Part shown: piece by piece, positions 16,856 through 26,576 of the stretch
How positions within the stretch are numbered: position 1 is the first letter of the stretch
Layout of the letters: each line of letters starts with the position of its first letter
Source of the DNA: Acidobacteriota bacterium
Lineage (GTDB): Bacteria > Acidobacteriota > Thermoanaerobaculia > Thermoanaerobaculales > Thermoanaerobaculaceae
Assembly (NCBI GenBank): GCA_016213675.1
Contig: JACQZW010000034.1
Location: 62,001 to 126,000, forward strand
Direction: 5' to 3'
DNA: 64,000 bases
Notes under the pieces: model-generated
Databases searched by the model: none
Told to the model about the DNA's origin: nothing
The model's input: only the letters and a program-made list of their open reading frames with translations
Program-made: the position numbers and the translations under genes

Positions 16856-18440
16856 AGTCGCCCGCGCCGGTGATCTCCTCGGTGAGGACGCGGAACACCG
16901 GGAGCTTGCCCTGCAGGCCGCGGAGCTGCACGTTGCCGAGGTGCTCGGTGGGGAAGAGATGGGCGATGGCTCGCTGGGTGAGGTCGCCGAGCACGACCTG
17001 GCCGGGCTGGGCGACTGTCTCCTCGAGGCGCGCGGCGACGTTGACCGTGTTACCGAGGACGGTGTAGTCGACGCGGTTCGCCGAGCCGATCTCGCCGACG
17101 ACAACGAGGCCGGAGTTCATCGCCATGCGCACCTCGACGGGCTCGAGCCCGGCGAGCTCGCGCTCGCGGTTCCAACCCTTCAGTCGAGTGCGCAGGTTGA
17201 GCGCCGCCTTGACCGCCCGTTCGGCGTGGTCGGGCTGCTGCAGAGGCGCGCCGAAGAAGGCCATGACGGCGTCGCCGATGAACTTGTCGAGGGTGCCGCC
17301 GAACTCGAAGACCGAGTCGGAGGCGAGGGTGAAGAACTCGTTGAGGAAGCGGGCCACCTCCTGCGGCTCCATCGCCTCGCAGCGGGAGGTGAAGCCGACG
17401 ATGTCGGCGAACAGCACGGTGACCTCGCGGGTCTCGTGGCGCTCGCCGTCGACGGCCGAGGCGCGCTTGCCGACGATCGCCTCGACGACCGCCGGCGAGT
17501 GGTACCGCTCGAGGCGCTCGCGCCGCCGCTTCTCCTCGCGGATCGAGTCGTTCAGCCGGGCGCGGTCGATGGCGACGGCGGCGTAGTTGGCGAGAGCGGT
17601 GAGGAGGTCGAGATGTTCCGGGCCGAAACAGCCGGTGGCGAGCGGGGTGTCGACGAACAGCACGCCGATGACGGAGTCGCGGTGCCACAGCGGGGCGCAC
17701 ATCGCCGAGCGGATCTGGTGCAGGCGCACGCTCATGCCGGCGGAGAAGCGCTCGTCCGCCTGGGCGTCGGAGGTGAGGACGGCGACCTTCTGGCGCGACA
17801 CCAGCTCGAGGATCGTCTGCGAGACCGGCGCCTCCTCGAGGTGCTGGCCGCCCCGGGAGCGGGCCATGCGCAGCTCGGCCTGGCCGTCCGGGGTGAAGAG
17901 CAGGACGTAGGCGCGCTCGGCGGGAAGCTGCTCGTAGATCGCCTCCATGACCTTGTCGAGGACCGGCTCCAGCTCCTCGACCTCGAGGAGGGTGCGCGCG
18001 ACCTGGGCGAGGGCTTCGAGGACCCGCTCGCGGGCCGACGAGGCGGCGGTCGGCGCCTTCTTCTTGGCCGGCTCGCGCTCGAGGTGGAAGTCCTCGCGAA
18101 ACTCCTCGAGCGGGCGGAGGAACGTCGACGAGCTGACGGCGAACCCGCCCGCCGACTCGCCGCGCTGGAATGTCAGGGTGAAGTTCCCGACCTGGACCTG
18201 GTCGCCCTCGGCCATCGGCGACTCGGAGACGTAGCGCGAGTTGACCTTCACTCCGTTGGTCGAACCGAGGTCGACCACCCACCACGCCTCGCCGCGCTGC
18301 TCCACCCGGGCGTGGTGACGCGAGACCGAGAAGTCCTTGAGCACGACCTGGTTGTCCGAGGCGCGGCCGATCCCGACCACGGGCGAGTCGAGACGGACCT
18401 TGCGGGCCTCGTCGCCTTCCATCCAACGTAGCTCTGGCAC
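16854..18440 (-). CDS. FHA-GAF-class III adenylate/guanylate cyclase
   Basis: A 528-residue soluble signalling protein. The FHA domain (about 20-95; GRASDN, SVSRHHARV, DLGSTNGVKVN) binds phosphothreonine. It is followed by a GAF sensor (about 150-310) and a complete class III cyclase domain: VLFADIVGFTS with the first metal Asp, KFIGDAVMAFFG with the second, and VDYTVLGNTVNVAARLE with the catalytic Asn and Arg. The Asp in DYTVLG suggests adenine specificity, so cAMP is the likely product. The architecture links Ser/Thr kinase signalling and small-molecule sensing to a second messenger. The GTG start is 6 nt from TACAAT (18447-18452). Confidence 0.9.
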   Translation of the reverse strand: MPELRWMEGDEARKVRLDSPVVGIGRASDNQVVLKDFSVSRHHARVEQRGEAWWVVDLGSTNGVKVNSRYVSESPMAEGDQVQVGNFTLTFQRGESAGGFAVSSSTFLRPLEEFREDFHLEREPAKKKAPTAASSARERVLEALAQVARTLLEVEELEPVLDKVMEAIYEQLPAERAYVLLFTPDGQAELRMARSRGGQHLEEAPVSQTILELVSRQKVAVLTSDAQADERFSAGMSVRLHQIRSAMCAPLWHRDSVIGVLFVDTPLATGCFGPEHLDLLTALANYAAVAIDRARLNDSIREEKRRRERLERYHSPAVVEAIVGKRASAVDGERHETREVTVLFADIVGFTSRCEAMEPQEVARFLNEFFTLASDSVFEFGGTLDKFIGDAVMAFFGAPLQQPDHAERAVKAALNLRTRLKGWNRERELAGLEPVEVRMAMNSGLVVVGEIGSANRVDYTVLGNTVNVAARLEETVAQPGQVVLGDLTQRAIAHLFPTEHLGNVQLRGLQGKLPVFRVLTEEITGAGD

Positions 18441-18477
18441 GATGCCATTGTAAACCGAACGGCGGGACGGCCGGCGG

Positions 18478-20994
18478 CTACGGCCCTTGTACCGCCTGCA
18501 ACTGCCTCTTCAGCTCGGCGTCGTCGGGACGGAGCCGGACCGCCTCGGCCAGCGCCCGGCGGGCGCCCTCGCGGTCGCCGAGGGCGAGACAGGCGGCCGC
18601 CAGGTTGGTGTGGGCGGCGGGGTTCGCTGGGGCCAGGGCGACGGCCCGCTCCAGGCAGGTTCGTGCCTCCGCGAGGTCGCCCTGCTCCCCGAGGTAGACG
18701 CCGGAGTTGAGCCAGATCGGGGCCGAGTCGGGGAACCGGCGCCGGCCCTCGGCGAACACCTCTCGGGCCTTGGCGGGGTCGCCCCGCTGCTGGTAGTCGA
18801 GGGCGAGCCGGACGACCGCGAGCTCGCGCTCCCGGACCCCGAGCTCGACGGCCCGCCAGAACGCGGTGTCCGCCTCCGCGATACGCTCGCTCGACCGCAG
18901 GACGAGGGCGAGGTTGTAGTGCGCCGCGGCGTAGCCAGGGTCGGCCGCGATCGCCTGGCGGTAGGACTCCTCCGCGGCGCGCCGGTCGCCCGCCGACGCG
19001 CGGCTGGGGCCGAGGTTGGTCAGCCGGCGGGCCTCGGCGCGGTCGACGCGCCGGACCGGTACGGCAGGGGAGAGCTGCGGCGCGGGGCTCGCAACGGGTC
19101 GCGCGGTGCTTCCCCCCAGCGGCGCCGCTACCGAGGTGGGCACCGGCGCGCCGCCGGCGAGGTAGCCGAGCGCACGGAGCTTCGCCAGCTCCTCCTCGCG
19201 GGCTTCCGGGGGCAGCTCCATCCCGGTCGGCGGCCGCACCGGGGACAGGGCGGCCCAGCGGATCGGCGATGGGAGGGCGGGTGCACGCTCGGCCTGCAGC
19301 CAGGCGGGCACGCGGCCGGGCATCTCGGCGCCGACAGGCAGGCCCGCGACGGCGAGGATCGCGGGCGCGACGTCGAGGATGCCGAGCCTCTGCCGCACGG
19401 CGTTGCGGCGCACGGCGGGGCCGGCGGCGATGAAGACGCCCTGCGGCCGATGCCAGAGCTCGGCGGTGGCAGTGTGCGTCCCGGCCGCCACGCGGGGGCG
19501 ATCGTTCCCCCAGGTGAAGCCGTGGTCGGAGACGATCACGAGCGAGTCGGACTCTCCGAGGGCCGCCGCGACCCGCCCGATCCAGGCGTCCACGGCCAGG
19601 TGGTAGCGGTCGGCGACGCCGCCGAAGCGGGCGGCGACGGTCGGGTCCGTGCCGGGCATCGCCGGGGGTCGGAACGGCCCGAACAGGTGCCCGACCATGT
19701 CGGTTCCCTCGAGGTACGCGAGCACGACGTCGGTGCCGCGCTCGAGCTCGCTCGCCGTGAGCCGCTCGACCGTCAGTGTCGCCGCCCACAGCTTGGCCAG
19801 GCCCCCGACAGGCTCGTCCCACCCGCCCTGCCGCTCCCTCGCCTGGACCAGCTCCTGGGGCGAGACGCGGACGAGCGACGCCAGCATGTCGGGCGTGACG
19901 TCGGCGGCCCGCACGGCGAGCTTCCTGGCCCGGGCGGCGGCCTCCGGCGGATCGGCGAGTCCCGGCACGTCCTTCTCCAGGCCGAGGAGCTGCTCGGTCA
20001 GGCGATCCGAGAAGACCACACCGCCGAGCGGCGAGACGGCCGGGAAGGTGGCCCACCAGCCGATGACCGCCGAGGAGCGCCCGGCGGCCGCGGCCATCTC
20101 CCACAGCGCCGTCGCCTTCCGCGCCCGGCTTGAGATCGGCCGGGGTGGACCACCTGCTGGGTCGGGCTCGAGGAAGTCGAGCACGCCGTGGGTCTCGGGC
20201 GGGACCCCGGTCGCGATGGTCGTCCACACGACCGGCGAGATCAGCGGGGCCGGCACGTCGAGCGCCGCGTGAGCGCCTCTGGCCATCACCCGGGCCAGGT
20301 TCGGCATCGCGCCGCGGGCGGCGAGCTCGTCGACCAGCGACCAGTCGAGGGCGTCGAGGCCGAGGACCACGAGCCGCCCACGCCGGGGGGCCAGCCGCAG
20401 AAGCTCCTGGCGGGCCGCGGCTCTGACGGCCTCCTCCGTCGTCCGGGAGTTCAGCTCGACCGCCCTCAGTCGCAGAGGCGCGAGGGCGGGTGTCAGCCGG
20501 GGGGCGAGGTCGGGCGCGGACGGCGCGCCGTGGCCGAAGATCTCCGCCCACAGCGGCGAGGCCGTAACCAGCCCGGCCGTCGCATCCTCGCCGAGGCCCA
20601 GGCGCGGCGCGAGCCATGCGCCGGCGGCGGCGTCCCAGCCGGACCGCCGCACCTCCGCGGCGTCCAGCGGCAGGGGACCCGACCCCTCGAGGCGCAGCGT
20701 GACCGCGACCGGCGCGACGCCGCCGCCGGGGAGCGGCAGGTCGATGGCGGACTCGAGCACGGCGGCGCCTGCGACCCGCGGCAACACGATCCGACGCTCC
20801 AGCGGCAGGAACGAGAGCGACAGCCCCTCGTCCAGCAGCCGGACCCCGTGCCCGAGGCGGGACACCGCGACGACGGCGCGGTCACTGCGCGGCGGGACGA
20901 TGCTGGTCAGGCCGAGGGCGAGGCCGGCCAGGCCTGTGACTGCCAGCAGGAGTCCGCGGCGGGACCTGGGCGCAGGGGACGGGTCGGTCGGCAT
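18478..20994 (-). CDS. Membrane-anchored type I phosphodiesterase-TPR protein, paralogue A
   Basis: An 838-residue protein. One N-terminal membrane span (RRGLLLAVTGLAGLALG) precedes about 170 residues with weak resemblance to a band-7/SPFH head. An alkaline-phosphatase-superfamily phosphodiesterase domain follows, with LGLDALDW, ISPVVWTTIATG (metal and nucleophile Thr region), VIVSDHGFTWG and TATAELWH. It ends in about 200 residues of TPR repeats. Related proteins hydrolyse phosphodiesters or nucleotide derivatives outside the cytoplasm; the substrate here is unknown. The ATG at 20994 is 7 nt from TACAAT. It is a divergent neighbour and paralogue of the gene at 21055. The open frame extends far upstream but that part is antisense to the paralogue. 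Confidence 0.85.
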   Translation of the reverse strand: MPTDPSPAPRSRRGLLLAVTGLAGLALGLTSIVPPRSDRAVVAVSRLGHGVRLLDEGLSLSFLPLERRIVLPRVAGAAVLESAIDLPLPGGGVAPVAVTLRLEGSGPLPLDAAEVRRSGWDAAAGAWLAPRLGLGEDATAGLVTASPLWAEIFGHGAPSAPDLAPRLTPALAPLRLRAVELNSRTTEEAVRAAARQELLRLAPRRGRLVVLGLDALDWSLVDELAARGAMPNLARVMARGAHAALDVPAPLISPVVWTTIATGVPPETHGVLDFLEPDPAGGPPRPISSRARKATALWEMAAAAGRSSAVIGWWATFPAVSPLGGVVFSDRLTEQLLGLEKDVPGLADPPEAAARARKLAVRAADVTPDMLASLVRVSPQELVQARERQGGWDEPVGGLAKLWAATLTVERLTASELERGTDVVLAYLEGTDMVGHLFGPFRPPAMPGTDPTVAARFGGVADRYHLAVDAWIGRVAAALGESDSLVIVSDHGFTWGNDRPRVAAGTHTATAELWHRPQGVFIAAGPAVRRNAVRQRLGILDVAPAILAVAGLPVGAEMPGRVPAWLQAERAPALPSPIRWAALSPVRPPTGMELPPEAREEELAKLRALGYLAGGAPVPTSVAAPLGGSTARPVASPAPQLSPAVPVRRVDRAEARRLTNLGPSRASAGDRRAAEESYRQAIAADPGYAAAHYNLALVLRSSERIAEADTAFWRAVELGVRERELAVVRLALDYQQRGDPAKAREVFAEGRRRFPDSAPIWLNSGVYLGEQGDLAEARTCLERAVALAPANPAAHTNLAAACLALGDREGARRALAEAVRLRPDDAELKRQLQAVQGP

Positions 20995-21001
20995 GGGGCG
21001 C

Positions 21002-21048
21002 ATTGTAGGCAGTTCCGCGACGGGACGAGCGCCGGCGGCGGCTACAAT
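21002..21048. promoter_or_regulatory. Divergent promoter pair between the two phosphodiesterase-TPR genes
   Basis: TACAAT occurs on the minus strand (21007-21002), 7 nt before the ATG at 20994, and on the plus strand (21043-21048), 6 nt before the ATG at 21055. The two -35 regions must overlap in the 34 bp between. Both messages should be leaderless, and one regulator could control both genes. Confidence 0.65.
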
Positions 21049-21054
21049 TCGATC

Positions 21055-23523
21055 ATGCCGCGCTCGCCCGTGGAGACGTTTCGAGTCAACCGGATCTTCC
21101 GCGCCGTGGTGGTGGTCGCGGCCCTGACGGGTCTCGGCCTGCTGCTGATCGCCCCGCCGCTCCCCGGTCACCGGGTCGCCGCGGTGTCGCGCACCTCCGG
21201 CGCCGTGGAGCTGCTGCCCGACCGCCCGGCGTTCTCGCCGGTCGTCCTCGCGGTCCACCACCGGCTGCCGCGCGAGGGCGACGCCGCCGTCATCGACGTC
21301 CCGGCCCGCGTGCCCCTGCCCGGCGGCGCCGACTTGCCCGTGCGGGTTCGTCTCGTCGTCGGGGGATCCGGGCGCCTCCCGGTCGACGCCGGCGACGTCC
21401 GACGAGACGGGTGGGAGCGCGCGTGGAGCGGCTGGCTGCAGTCGCGGCTCGAGCTGACCGAGACGGAGGCGCTCGCCGCCCTCGAAGGCAGCGCGGCGTG
21501 GCGCGAGGCCTTTCCGTCGCAGCCCGGCGGTCCGCTCGACCTCGGGGCCCGCCTGGCGGCCGAGCTCAGGCCGCTGCGGCTGCTCGGGGCCCGGCTGCAG
21601 GCCGAGCCGAGCGCGGAGCTCGTCCGGGCGCTCGCGCGTGACCGTTTGCAGCGCCTGCCGCGCCCGCGCGGTCGCCTGGTCGTGCTCGGTCTCGACGCGC
21701 TCGACTGGGCGCTGGTCGACGAGCTGGCGGCGCGCGGGGACATGCCGAACCTCGGTCGCCTGGTCGACCGGGGCGCCCAGGCCGACCTGCACGTGCAGCC
21801 ACCGCTGCTGTCGCCGCTGATCTGGACCTCGTTCGCGACCGGTGTCCCGGCCGAGGCGCACGGCGTGCTCGACCTCGTCGAACGGGACGGCCCGGGCCAG
21901 GCGCCCCGGCCGATCTCGAGCGCGTCCCGCAAGGCGGCCGCGCTGTGGGAAATGGCCGCGGCGGCCGGCCGATCGACCGCCGTGATCGGCTGGTGGGCGA
22001 CGTTCCCGGCCCAGGCGCCGCCACACGGGTCGGTGTACTCCGACCGGCTTACCGAGCAGCTCATGGGCCTGGAGGCGACGGTGCCCGGGCTGGCCGATCC
22101 GTCCGAGGCGGCGGCGGTGGCCGGCCGGCTCGCGGTTCGCGGCAGCGCGATGACGCCGCCGATGCTCGCCCCGATCCTCGAGGTGACCGCCGCGGAGCTC
22201 GCCGCGGTGCCGCCGGACAGCGCCGCCTGGGACGAGCCGATCGGCGGCCTCGCCCGACTCGTCGCCGCGACGCTCACCGTCGAGCGACTCACCGACCACG
22301 AGCTCGGCCGGGGCACGGACCTCGTCATGGCCTACGTCGAGGGCACCGACACCGTGGGCCACCTGTTCGCCGGCTACCGCAGCCCGGCCCTGCCATCGCT
22401 CGACCCCGCCCGGGTCGCGCGCTTCGCCCGCGTCGTCGACCGCTACCACGCCTGGATCGATGCCTGGGTGGGGCGCGTCGCCGCCTCGCTGGGGCCGGAC
22501 GACACCCTGGTGATTCTCTCCGACCACGGCTTCACCTGGGGCGGCGACCGTCCGACCGTTCCCTCCGGGGCGCACACCCCGACCGCCGTCCACTGGCACC
22601 GCCCCAAGGGGTTCTTCCTGGCGGTGACCCCGGGCGGACGGGGCGACCGGACGCGAAGACTCCTGGACGTGCTTGACGTCGCCCCCGCCCTCCTCGCCCT
22701 CGCGGGCCTTCCGGTCGGAACGGAGATGCCGGGCCGCGTCCCTGAGTGGCTGCCTGTGGCCGCCGACACGCCGCGACCGGGCGCGGTGAGCTGGGCGACG
22801 CTGCTGCCTGTGACGCCTGCGCCGCGGGTCGAGCTGCCTCCCGAGGCGCGTGCCGAGGAGTTGGCCAAGCTGCGCGCCCTCGGCTACCTCGGCGGCGGCG
22901 ACGGCGAGAACGGTGCCGACGTCGCGCCGGTCACGACTGGAGCGTCGGCCGGCGCCGACACCGCGGAGGCCCGGCGGCTCAACAACATCGGCATCGCGCG
23001 GGCCTCGTCGGGCGACCCGCGGGGCGCCGAGGAGGCGTTCCGCGCTGCGCTCGCCGCCGATCCCTCCTTCGCCCCCTGCCACTACGCGCTCGCCCTGCTG
23101 CTGCGCGGGCAGGGACGCTACGACGAGGCGGACGGCGCGCTGTGGCGGGCGGTCGAGGCCGGCCTCGGCGATCCCGAGTCGGCGCTGGCCCGGGTCGCCG
23201 GCGACTACCGGCAGCGCGGCGAGCCGGCGAGGGCGGGCGCCGTCCTCGCCGAGGGCTGCCGGCGCTTCCCGGGGAGCGCCCTGCTCTGGCTGCACGCCGG
23301 CACCCTGGCCGGGGAGCGGGGTGACGTCGCCACCGCGCGCGCGGCGCTGGAGCGCGCCACCGGCCTCGAGCCGGGCGACCCCGTCGCCTGGCGAAACCTG
23401 GCCCAGGCCCAGCTCGCCCTCGGCGACCACTCCGCCGCTAAGCACTCGCTGGAGCAGGCGGCCCGCCTGCGGCCCGGCGACGTCGCCGTCCGCCGGCAGC
23501 TCGAGGCCCTCGGCGAGCGTTAG
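21055..23523 (+). CDS. Membrane-anchored type I phosphodiesterase-TPR protein, paralogue B
   Basis: An 822-residue protein collinear with the gene at 18478. It has an N-terminal membrane span, a roughly 170-residue head, a phosphodiesterase domain (LGLDALDWALVDEL, SPLIWTSFATG, VILSDHGFTWGGDRP, HTPTAVHWHRPKGF) and C-terminal TPR repeats (ARRLNNIGIARASSGDPRGAEEAF). The nucleophile position in WTSFATG keeps a hydroxyl residue. The two proteins arose by duplication and inversion. The ATG at 21055 lies 6 nt from a TACAAT box with no Shine-Dalgarno. A strong hairpin follows the stop. Confidence 0.85.
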   Translation: MPRSPVETFRVNRIFRAVVVVAALTGLGLLLIAPPLPGHRVAAVSRTSGAVELLPDRPAFSPVVLAVHHRLPREGDAAVIDVPARVPLPGGADLPVRVRLVVGGSGRLPVDAGDVRRDGWERAWSGWLQSRLELTETEALAALEGSAAWREAFPSQPGGPLDLGARLAAELRPLRLLGARLQAEPSAELVRALARDRLQRLPRPRGRLVVLGLDALDWALVDELAARGDMPNLGRLVDRGAQADLHVQPPLLSPLIWTSFATGVPAEAHGVLDLVERDGPGQAPRPISSASRKAAALWEMAAAAGRSTAVIGWWATFPAQAPPHGSVYSDRLTEQLMGLEATVPGLADPSEAAAVAGRLAVRGSAMTPPMLAPILEVTAAELAAVPPDSAAWDEPIGGLARLVAATLTVERLTDHELGRGTDLVMAYVEGTDTVGHLFAGYRSPALPSLDPARVARFARVVDRYHAWIDAWVGRVAASLGPDDTLVILSDHGFTWGGDRPTVPSGAHTPTAVHWHRPKGFFLAVTPGGRGDRTRRLLDVLDVAPALLALAGLPVGTEMPGRVPEWLPVAADTPRPGAVSWATLLPVTPAPRVELPPEARAEELAKLRALGYLGGGDGENGADVAPVTTGASAGADTAEARRLNNIGIARASSGDPRGAEEAFRAALAADPSFAPCHYALALLLRGQGRYDEADGALWRAVEAGLGDPESALARVAGDYRQRGEPARAGAVLAEGCRRFPGSALLWLHAGTLAGERGDVATARAALERATGLEPGDPVAWRNLAQAQLALGDHSAAKHSLEQAARLRPGDVAVRRQLEALGER

Positions 23524-23565
23524 CCGTACGGATACGGGCGCCGATCGGGGGAGCCCGAGAAAGGA

Positions 23566-23593
23566 CAACGCCCGGGGTCGCCCCCGGGCGTTG
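23566..23593. terminator. Bidirectional terminator hairpin
   Basis: A perfect 12-bp GC-rich stem (CAACGCCCGGGG with its complement) and a 4-nt loop lie between converging genes ending at 23523 and 23615. On the minus strand the stem is followed by a T-rich TCCTTTCTC. Confidence 0.75.
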
Positions 23594-23614
23594 CGGTGAA
23601 GAGGTTCGTGGGGC

Positions 23615-26311
23615 TCAGTACTCGATCTTGATGCCGAACTCGACGCGGCGTGGGTTCTGCCAGCCGTTCGGCAGTCTGTACAAGGAGGAGAATTCGTAGC
23701 CGCTACGAGAAGTCGGTTGCTGGTTGTTGAACACGTTGAACACGTTGCCGTAGGCGGCCAGCGTGACGGGCCCGAGCTTGAACGGCTGCTCGAGGTAGAC
23801 GTCGGCCTCCCAGTTGTTGCCGACCTTGAGCGAGCCCCTCTGGGCGAGCGGAACGTACCCCCACCCGCCTTCGTAGGTGTAAGGGGTGTACACGTTGCCC
23901 GAGTTCCAGAACGCCGACATGCCGAAGATCGTCCGCCACGGCATGGTGTACGAGCCGCTGAGCTTGAAGTCGTGCGCCGACTCGGTCTCGCCGTACCAGC
24001 GAGCGTCCATCTGCTCAGGGATCGTGAAGGTGAACGCGCCGACGTTGCGCCAGCTCGTGTTCCACCCGCGCGACTTGATCACGTACGTGTAGTTGGCGAT
24101 GAACTGGATGTTGTCGTTGCCGGCGCGCTTCTTGATGTTGAACTGCAGCGCCTGGTACTCGGAGTACTTCTTGTTGGCGACGTCGGGGTAGGTGCCGGTC
24201 GAGTTGAACGCCGGGTAGCCCGCCCCGTTCGGCACGTTGGTGATGTAGTAGGAGCCGGACGCCTCGGGGTCGTACCAGTCGATCGCCTGGTCCTGCTCCC
24301 GCCAGACGAACGTCACGCCGCCGGCGAACTGGTCGCTGATCAGGTGGTCGTAGCCGAGGGTGACCTCGTCGACGTAGACCGGGTCGAGGTTCGGGTCGAT
24401 CATGTGACCGCCCGCGCCGGTCGGGAGGTCGTAGTCGAGCTCCCAACAGGTGTCGCCGTACGTCCACACGTCCCTGCCGTCAACCGCGCAGGTGCCGTTC
24501 CACGACCACTGCTGCTCGTGGTCGGTGGAGACCGCGAAGTAGTCGGCGATGTAGTTGGAGGCCAACGAGTAGAACCGCCCGATCGAGCCGCGGATCGAGT
24601 CGCCGTTGAGGTCGTAGGCGAACCCGAGGCGCGGGGCGATCTGGTCCTGGAAGTCGAACTTGAGCAGCGAGTCGCCCTGGTTGTTGAAGATCTCGGTCGT
24701 CTCGGCGCGCAGCCCGAGGTTCAGAGTGAGTCGCCCGAGCTTCCACTGATCCTGGACGAAGAGCGCGTAGTAGTCCTGCTTCGACTCCTTCATGCCGGTC
24801 TCGTCGAGCCAGAACCAGCGCCGCACCGGGCCGTCGGCATCGTGTTCGTAGGACCCGGCGGAGTTGTGAATCGTGCCTGCCTTCGGCTTCAGGGCGAGGT
24901 ACTCGACGCCACCCTTGAACTGGTGAGAGGACTCGGTGCCGGTGTCGAAGAAGTACGACCCGGTGAGGAGCAGGCCGTTGCGGTCCCGCTTCGACTGGTA
25001 ATCAGAGAGAGGTGCGTTGTACCGGTAGTTCGTGTCGAGGTCGCGGACGTACGGGACCTCGTTGAACCCCGGCGCGTCGGGGCTGACGTTGAGCTCCTGC
25101 TTGTGGAACTGGCCCTTGGCCTCCATGAAGAAGTTGGGGGTCAGGATGCCGGTCCACTGCAGCGAGGCGTTGTCGCCGCCCTGGAACTGGTAGAGCTCGG
25201 AGCTCTCGGCGTAGTGCGTGGTCGACGTCTCGTTCCAGCCGCGGTTGAGGGGCCGCAGCTCGATCGGGTCCTCGTTGTAGGCGCCGACCAGGGTGTGGCT
25301 GGGGCCCATCTGGAAGGTCAGCTTGCCCTGGAGGTAGTGCCCGGTGTACTCCGTGCGGCCGTCGACCTGGTTGCCGGCGGTGACGTCCGCGGAGGACTCG
25401 TAGTACGAGAAGCCGCGCGAGTTGTCACGCTTCTCGCCGGCCACGAAGAACCACAGCGCGTCCTTGACGATGGGCCCGCCGATGGTCAGCGACGGCCGCT
25501 CCTCGTCGTTGCGCGCGCCGCCGGACTTCTTGCGGCCGGTCTCTTCCTCGACGCCGTTGAGGGCGGACCAGTCGGCCTTCGACTTAATCAGGCGCGCCGT
25601 CGCGCTGAACTTGTTGCCGCCCGACTTGGTGATCAGGTTGAGGATGCCGCCGGTCGCGCGGCCGTACTCGGCCTGGAACCCGGCGGTCTGCAACTGCGCC
25701 TCGGCGATGGTGTCCCAGTTGATCGCCGTGCCCCAGGTCTGGGTGCGCGGGTCGGAGGTGTCCACGCCGTCCACCAGGTAGGCGTTGCCGTCGTTGGACG
25801 CCCCGTTGACCAGCGGGTTGTTGCCCGCCTTCACGCCGGGGGCCATCTGCATCATGGTCTGGAAGTTGCGGTTCGTCGGCAGGGTGTTGACCAGCTCCCA
25901 GTCCACGGAGGTGTCGACGGTCGACTTGGTCGTGTCGACGACGATCCTATCGGCGGCGACGGTGATCGTCTCGGCGAACTGCGAGAGCGACATCTCGGCG
26001 TCGACCCGGGTCTCCTTGCCGAGGCTGACGACGAGGCCGGTCCGCTCCAGGGTGTTGAAGCCCTGCAGCTCGAACCTCAGTGTGTAGTCGCTCCCCGGCG
26101 GGACCGGGACGAAGCGGTAACGGCCCTCGCCGTCGGCGACGGCAGAGCGGGTGCCCTGCATGGCCGGTCCGGCGAGCGTCACGGAAACGCCCGGCAGGGC
26201 CTGCTGGGTGTTGTCGATGATGGCCCCGGCGACCGAGCCGTACTGCTGTTGCGCTGCCGCCGGGAGTGCCACCAGGACCAGGGCAACGATGCAAAGTGTG
26301 AAGCGCCTCAT
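23615..26311 (-). CDS. TonB-dependent receptor, Oar-like, with carboxypeptidase-regulatory N-terminus
   Basis: An 898-residue outer-membrane protein. A signal peptide (1-21) is followed by a CarboxypepD-regulatory-like beta sandwich (about 25-105, GSVAGAIIDNTQQALPGVSVTL), a TonB plug (about 110-230, ending LVDGVDTSDPRTQ) and a beta barrel. The C-terminus ends in alternating residues and an aromatic (RRVEFGIKIEY), as expected for BAM insertion. This architecture is abundant in Acidobacteriota and Myxococcota and imports large substrates or serves adhesion; the ligand is unknown. GGGAGGAGG precedes the ATG. A close sigma-54 promoter match lies about 145 bp upstream, so expression may respond to an NtrC-type activator. 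Confidence 0.9.
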   Translation of the reverse strand: MRRFTLCIVALVLVALPAAAQQQYGSVAGAIIDNTQQALPGVSVTLAGPAMQGTRSAVADGEGRYRFVPVPPGSDYTLRFELQGFNTLERTGLVVSLGKETRVDAEMSLSQFAETITVAADRIVVDTTKSTVDTSVDWELVNTLPTNRNFQTMMQMAPGVKAGNNPLVNGASNDGNAYLVDGVDTSDPRTQTWGTAINWDTIAEAQLQTAGFQAEYGRATGGILNLITKSGGNKFSATARLIKSKADWSALNGVEEETGRKKSGGARNDEERPSLTIGGPIVKDALWFFVAGEKRDNSRGFSYYESSADVTAGNQVDGRTEYTGHYLQGKLTFQMGPSHTLVGAYNEDPIELRPLNRGWNETSTTHYAESSELYQFQGGDNASLQWTGILTPNFFMEAKGQFHKQELNVSPDAPGFNEVPYVRDLDTNYRYNAPLSDYQSKRDRNGLLLTGSYFFDTGTESSHQFKGGVEYLALKPKAGTIHNSAGSYEHDADGPVRRWFWLDETGMKESKQDYYALFVQDQWKLGRLTLNLGLRAETTEIFNNQGDSLLKFDFQDQIAPRLGFAYDLNGDSIRGSIGRFYSLASNYIADYFAVSTDHEQQWSWNGTCAVDGRDVWTYGDTCWELDYDLPTGAGGHMIDPNLDPVYVDEVTLGYDHLISDQFAGGVTFVWREQDQAIDWYDPEASGSYYITNVPNGAGYPAFNSTGTYPDVANKKYSEYQALQFNIKKRAGNDNIQFIANYTYVIKSRGWNTSWRNVGAFTFTIPEQMDARWYGETESAHDFKLSGSYTMPWRTIFGMSAFWNSGNVYTPYTYEGGWGYVPLAQRGSLKVGNNWEADVYLEQPFKLGPVTLAAYGNVFNVFNNQQPTSRSGYEFSSLYRLPNGWQNPRRVEFGIKIEY

Positions 26312-26455
26312 TCCTCCTCCCTTCAGACCGCGTTGTGCCCGAGACGGGCGGTTATGGCCTGCCTGCCGCGGAGCCGCAAGCCACGGACCGGGGGCAGACT
26401 CTTGCGTGAAGTACCGAGGACAAACTATCCAAAACTATACTCGAAGCGTCACAAA

Positions 26456-26471
26456 AGCAACGTCGGTGCCA
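26456..26471 (-). promoter_or_regulatory. Sigma-54 promoter for the TonB receptor
   Basis: The minus strand reads TGGCACCGACGTTGCT, one base from the consensus TGGCACG-N4-TTGCW, with the required 10 bp between GG and GC. Transcription would start near 26445. A GTGCG-ATC-CGCAC palindrome at 26501-26513, about 30 bp upstream, could bind an activator. Confidence 0.7.
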
Positions 26472-26576
26472 GCTTCCGGGTCGATGCCAGAGCCTGCGAG
26501 GTGCGATCCGCACGCCGAGGTGGACGCCTGTCCGGAAAGCCGAACGCGCCGAGATCGGTCTCAGCGAACGACACGG

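Noticed and set aside
18478-23568. A 1696-codon open frame on the minus strand spanning both phosphodiesterase genes
   Set aside because: Only the part from 20994 downward has family motifs, a promoter and a start. The upstream part is antisense to a clear paralogue and is open only because of high GC at third positions.
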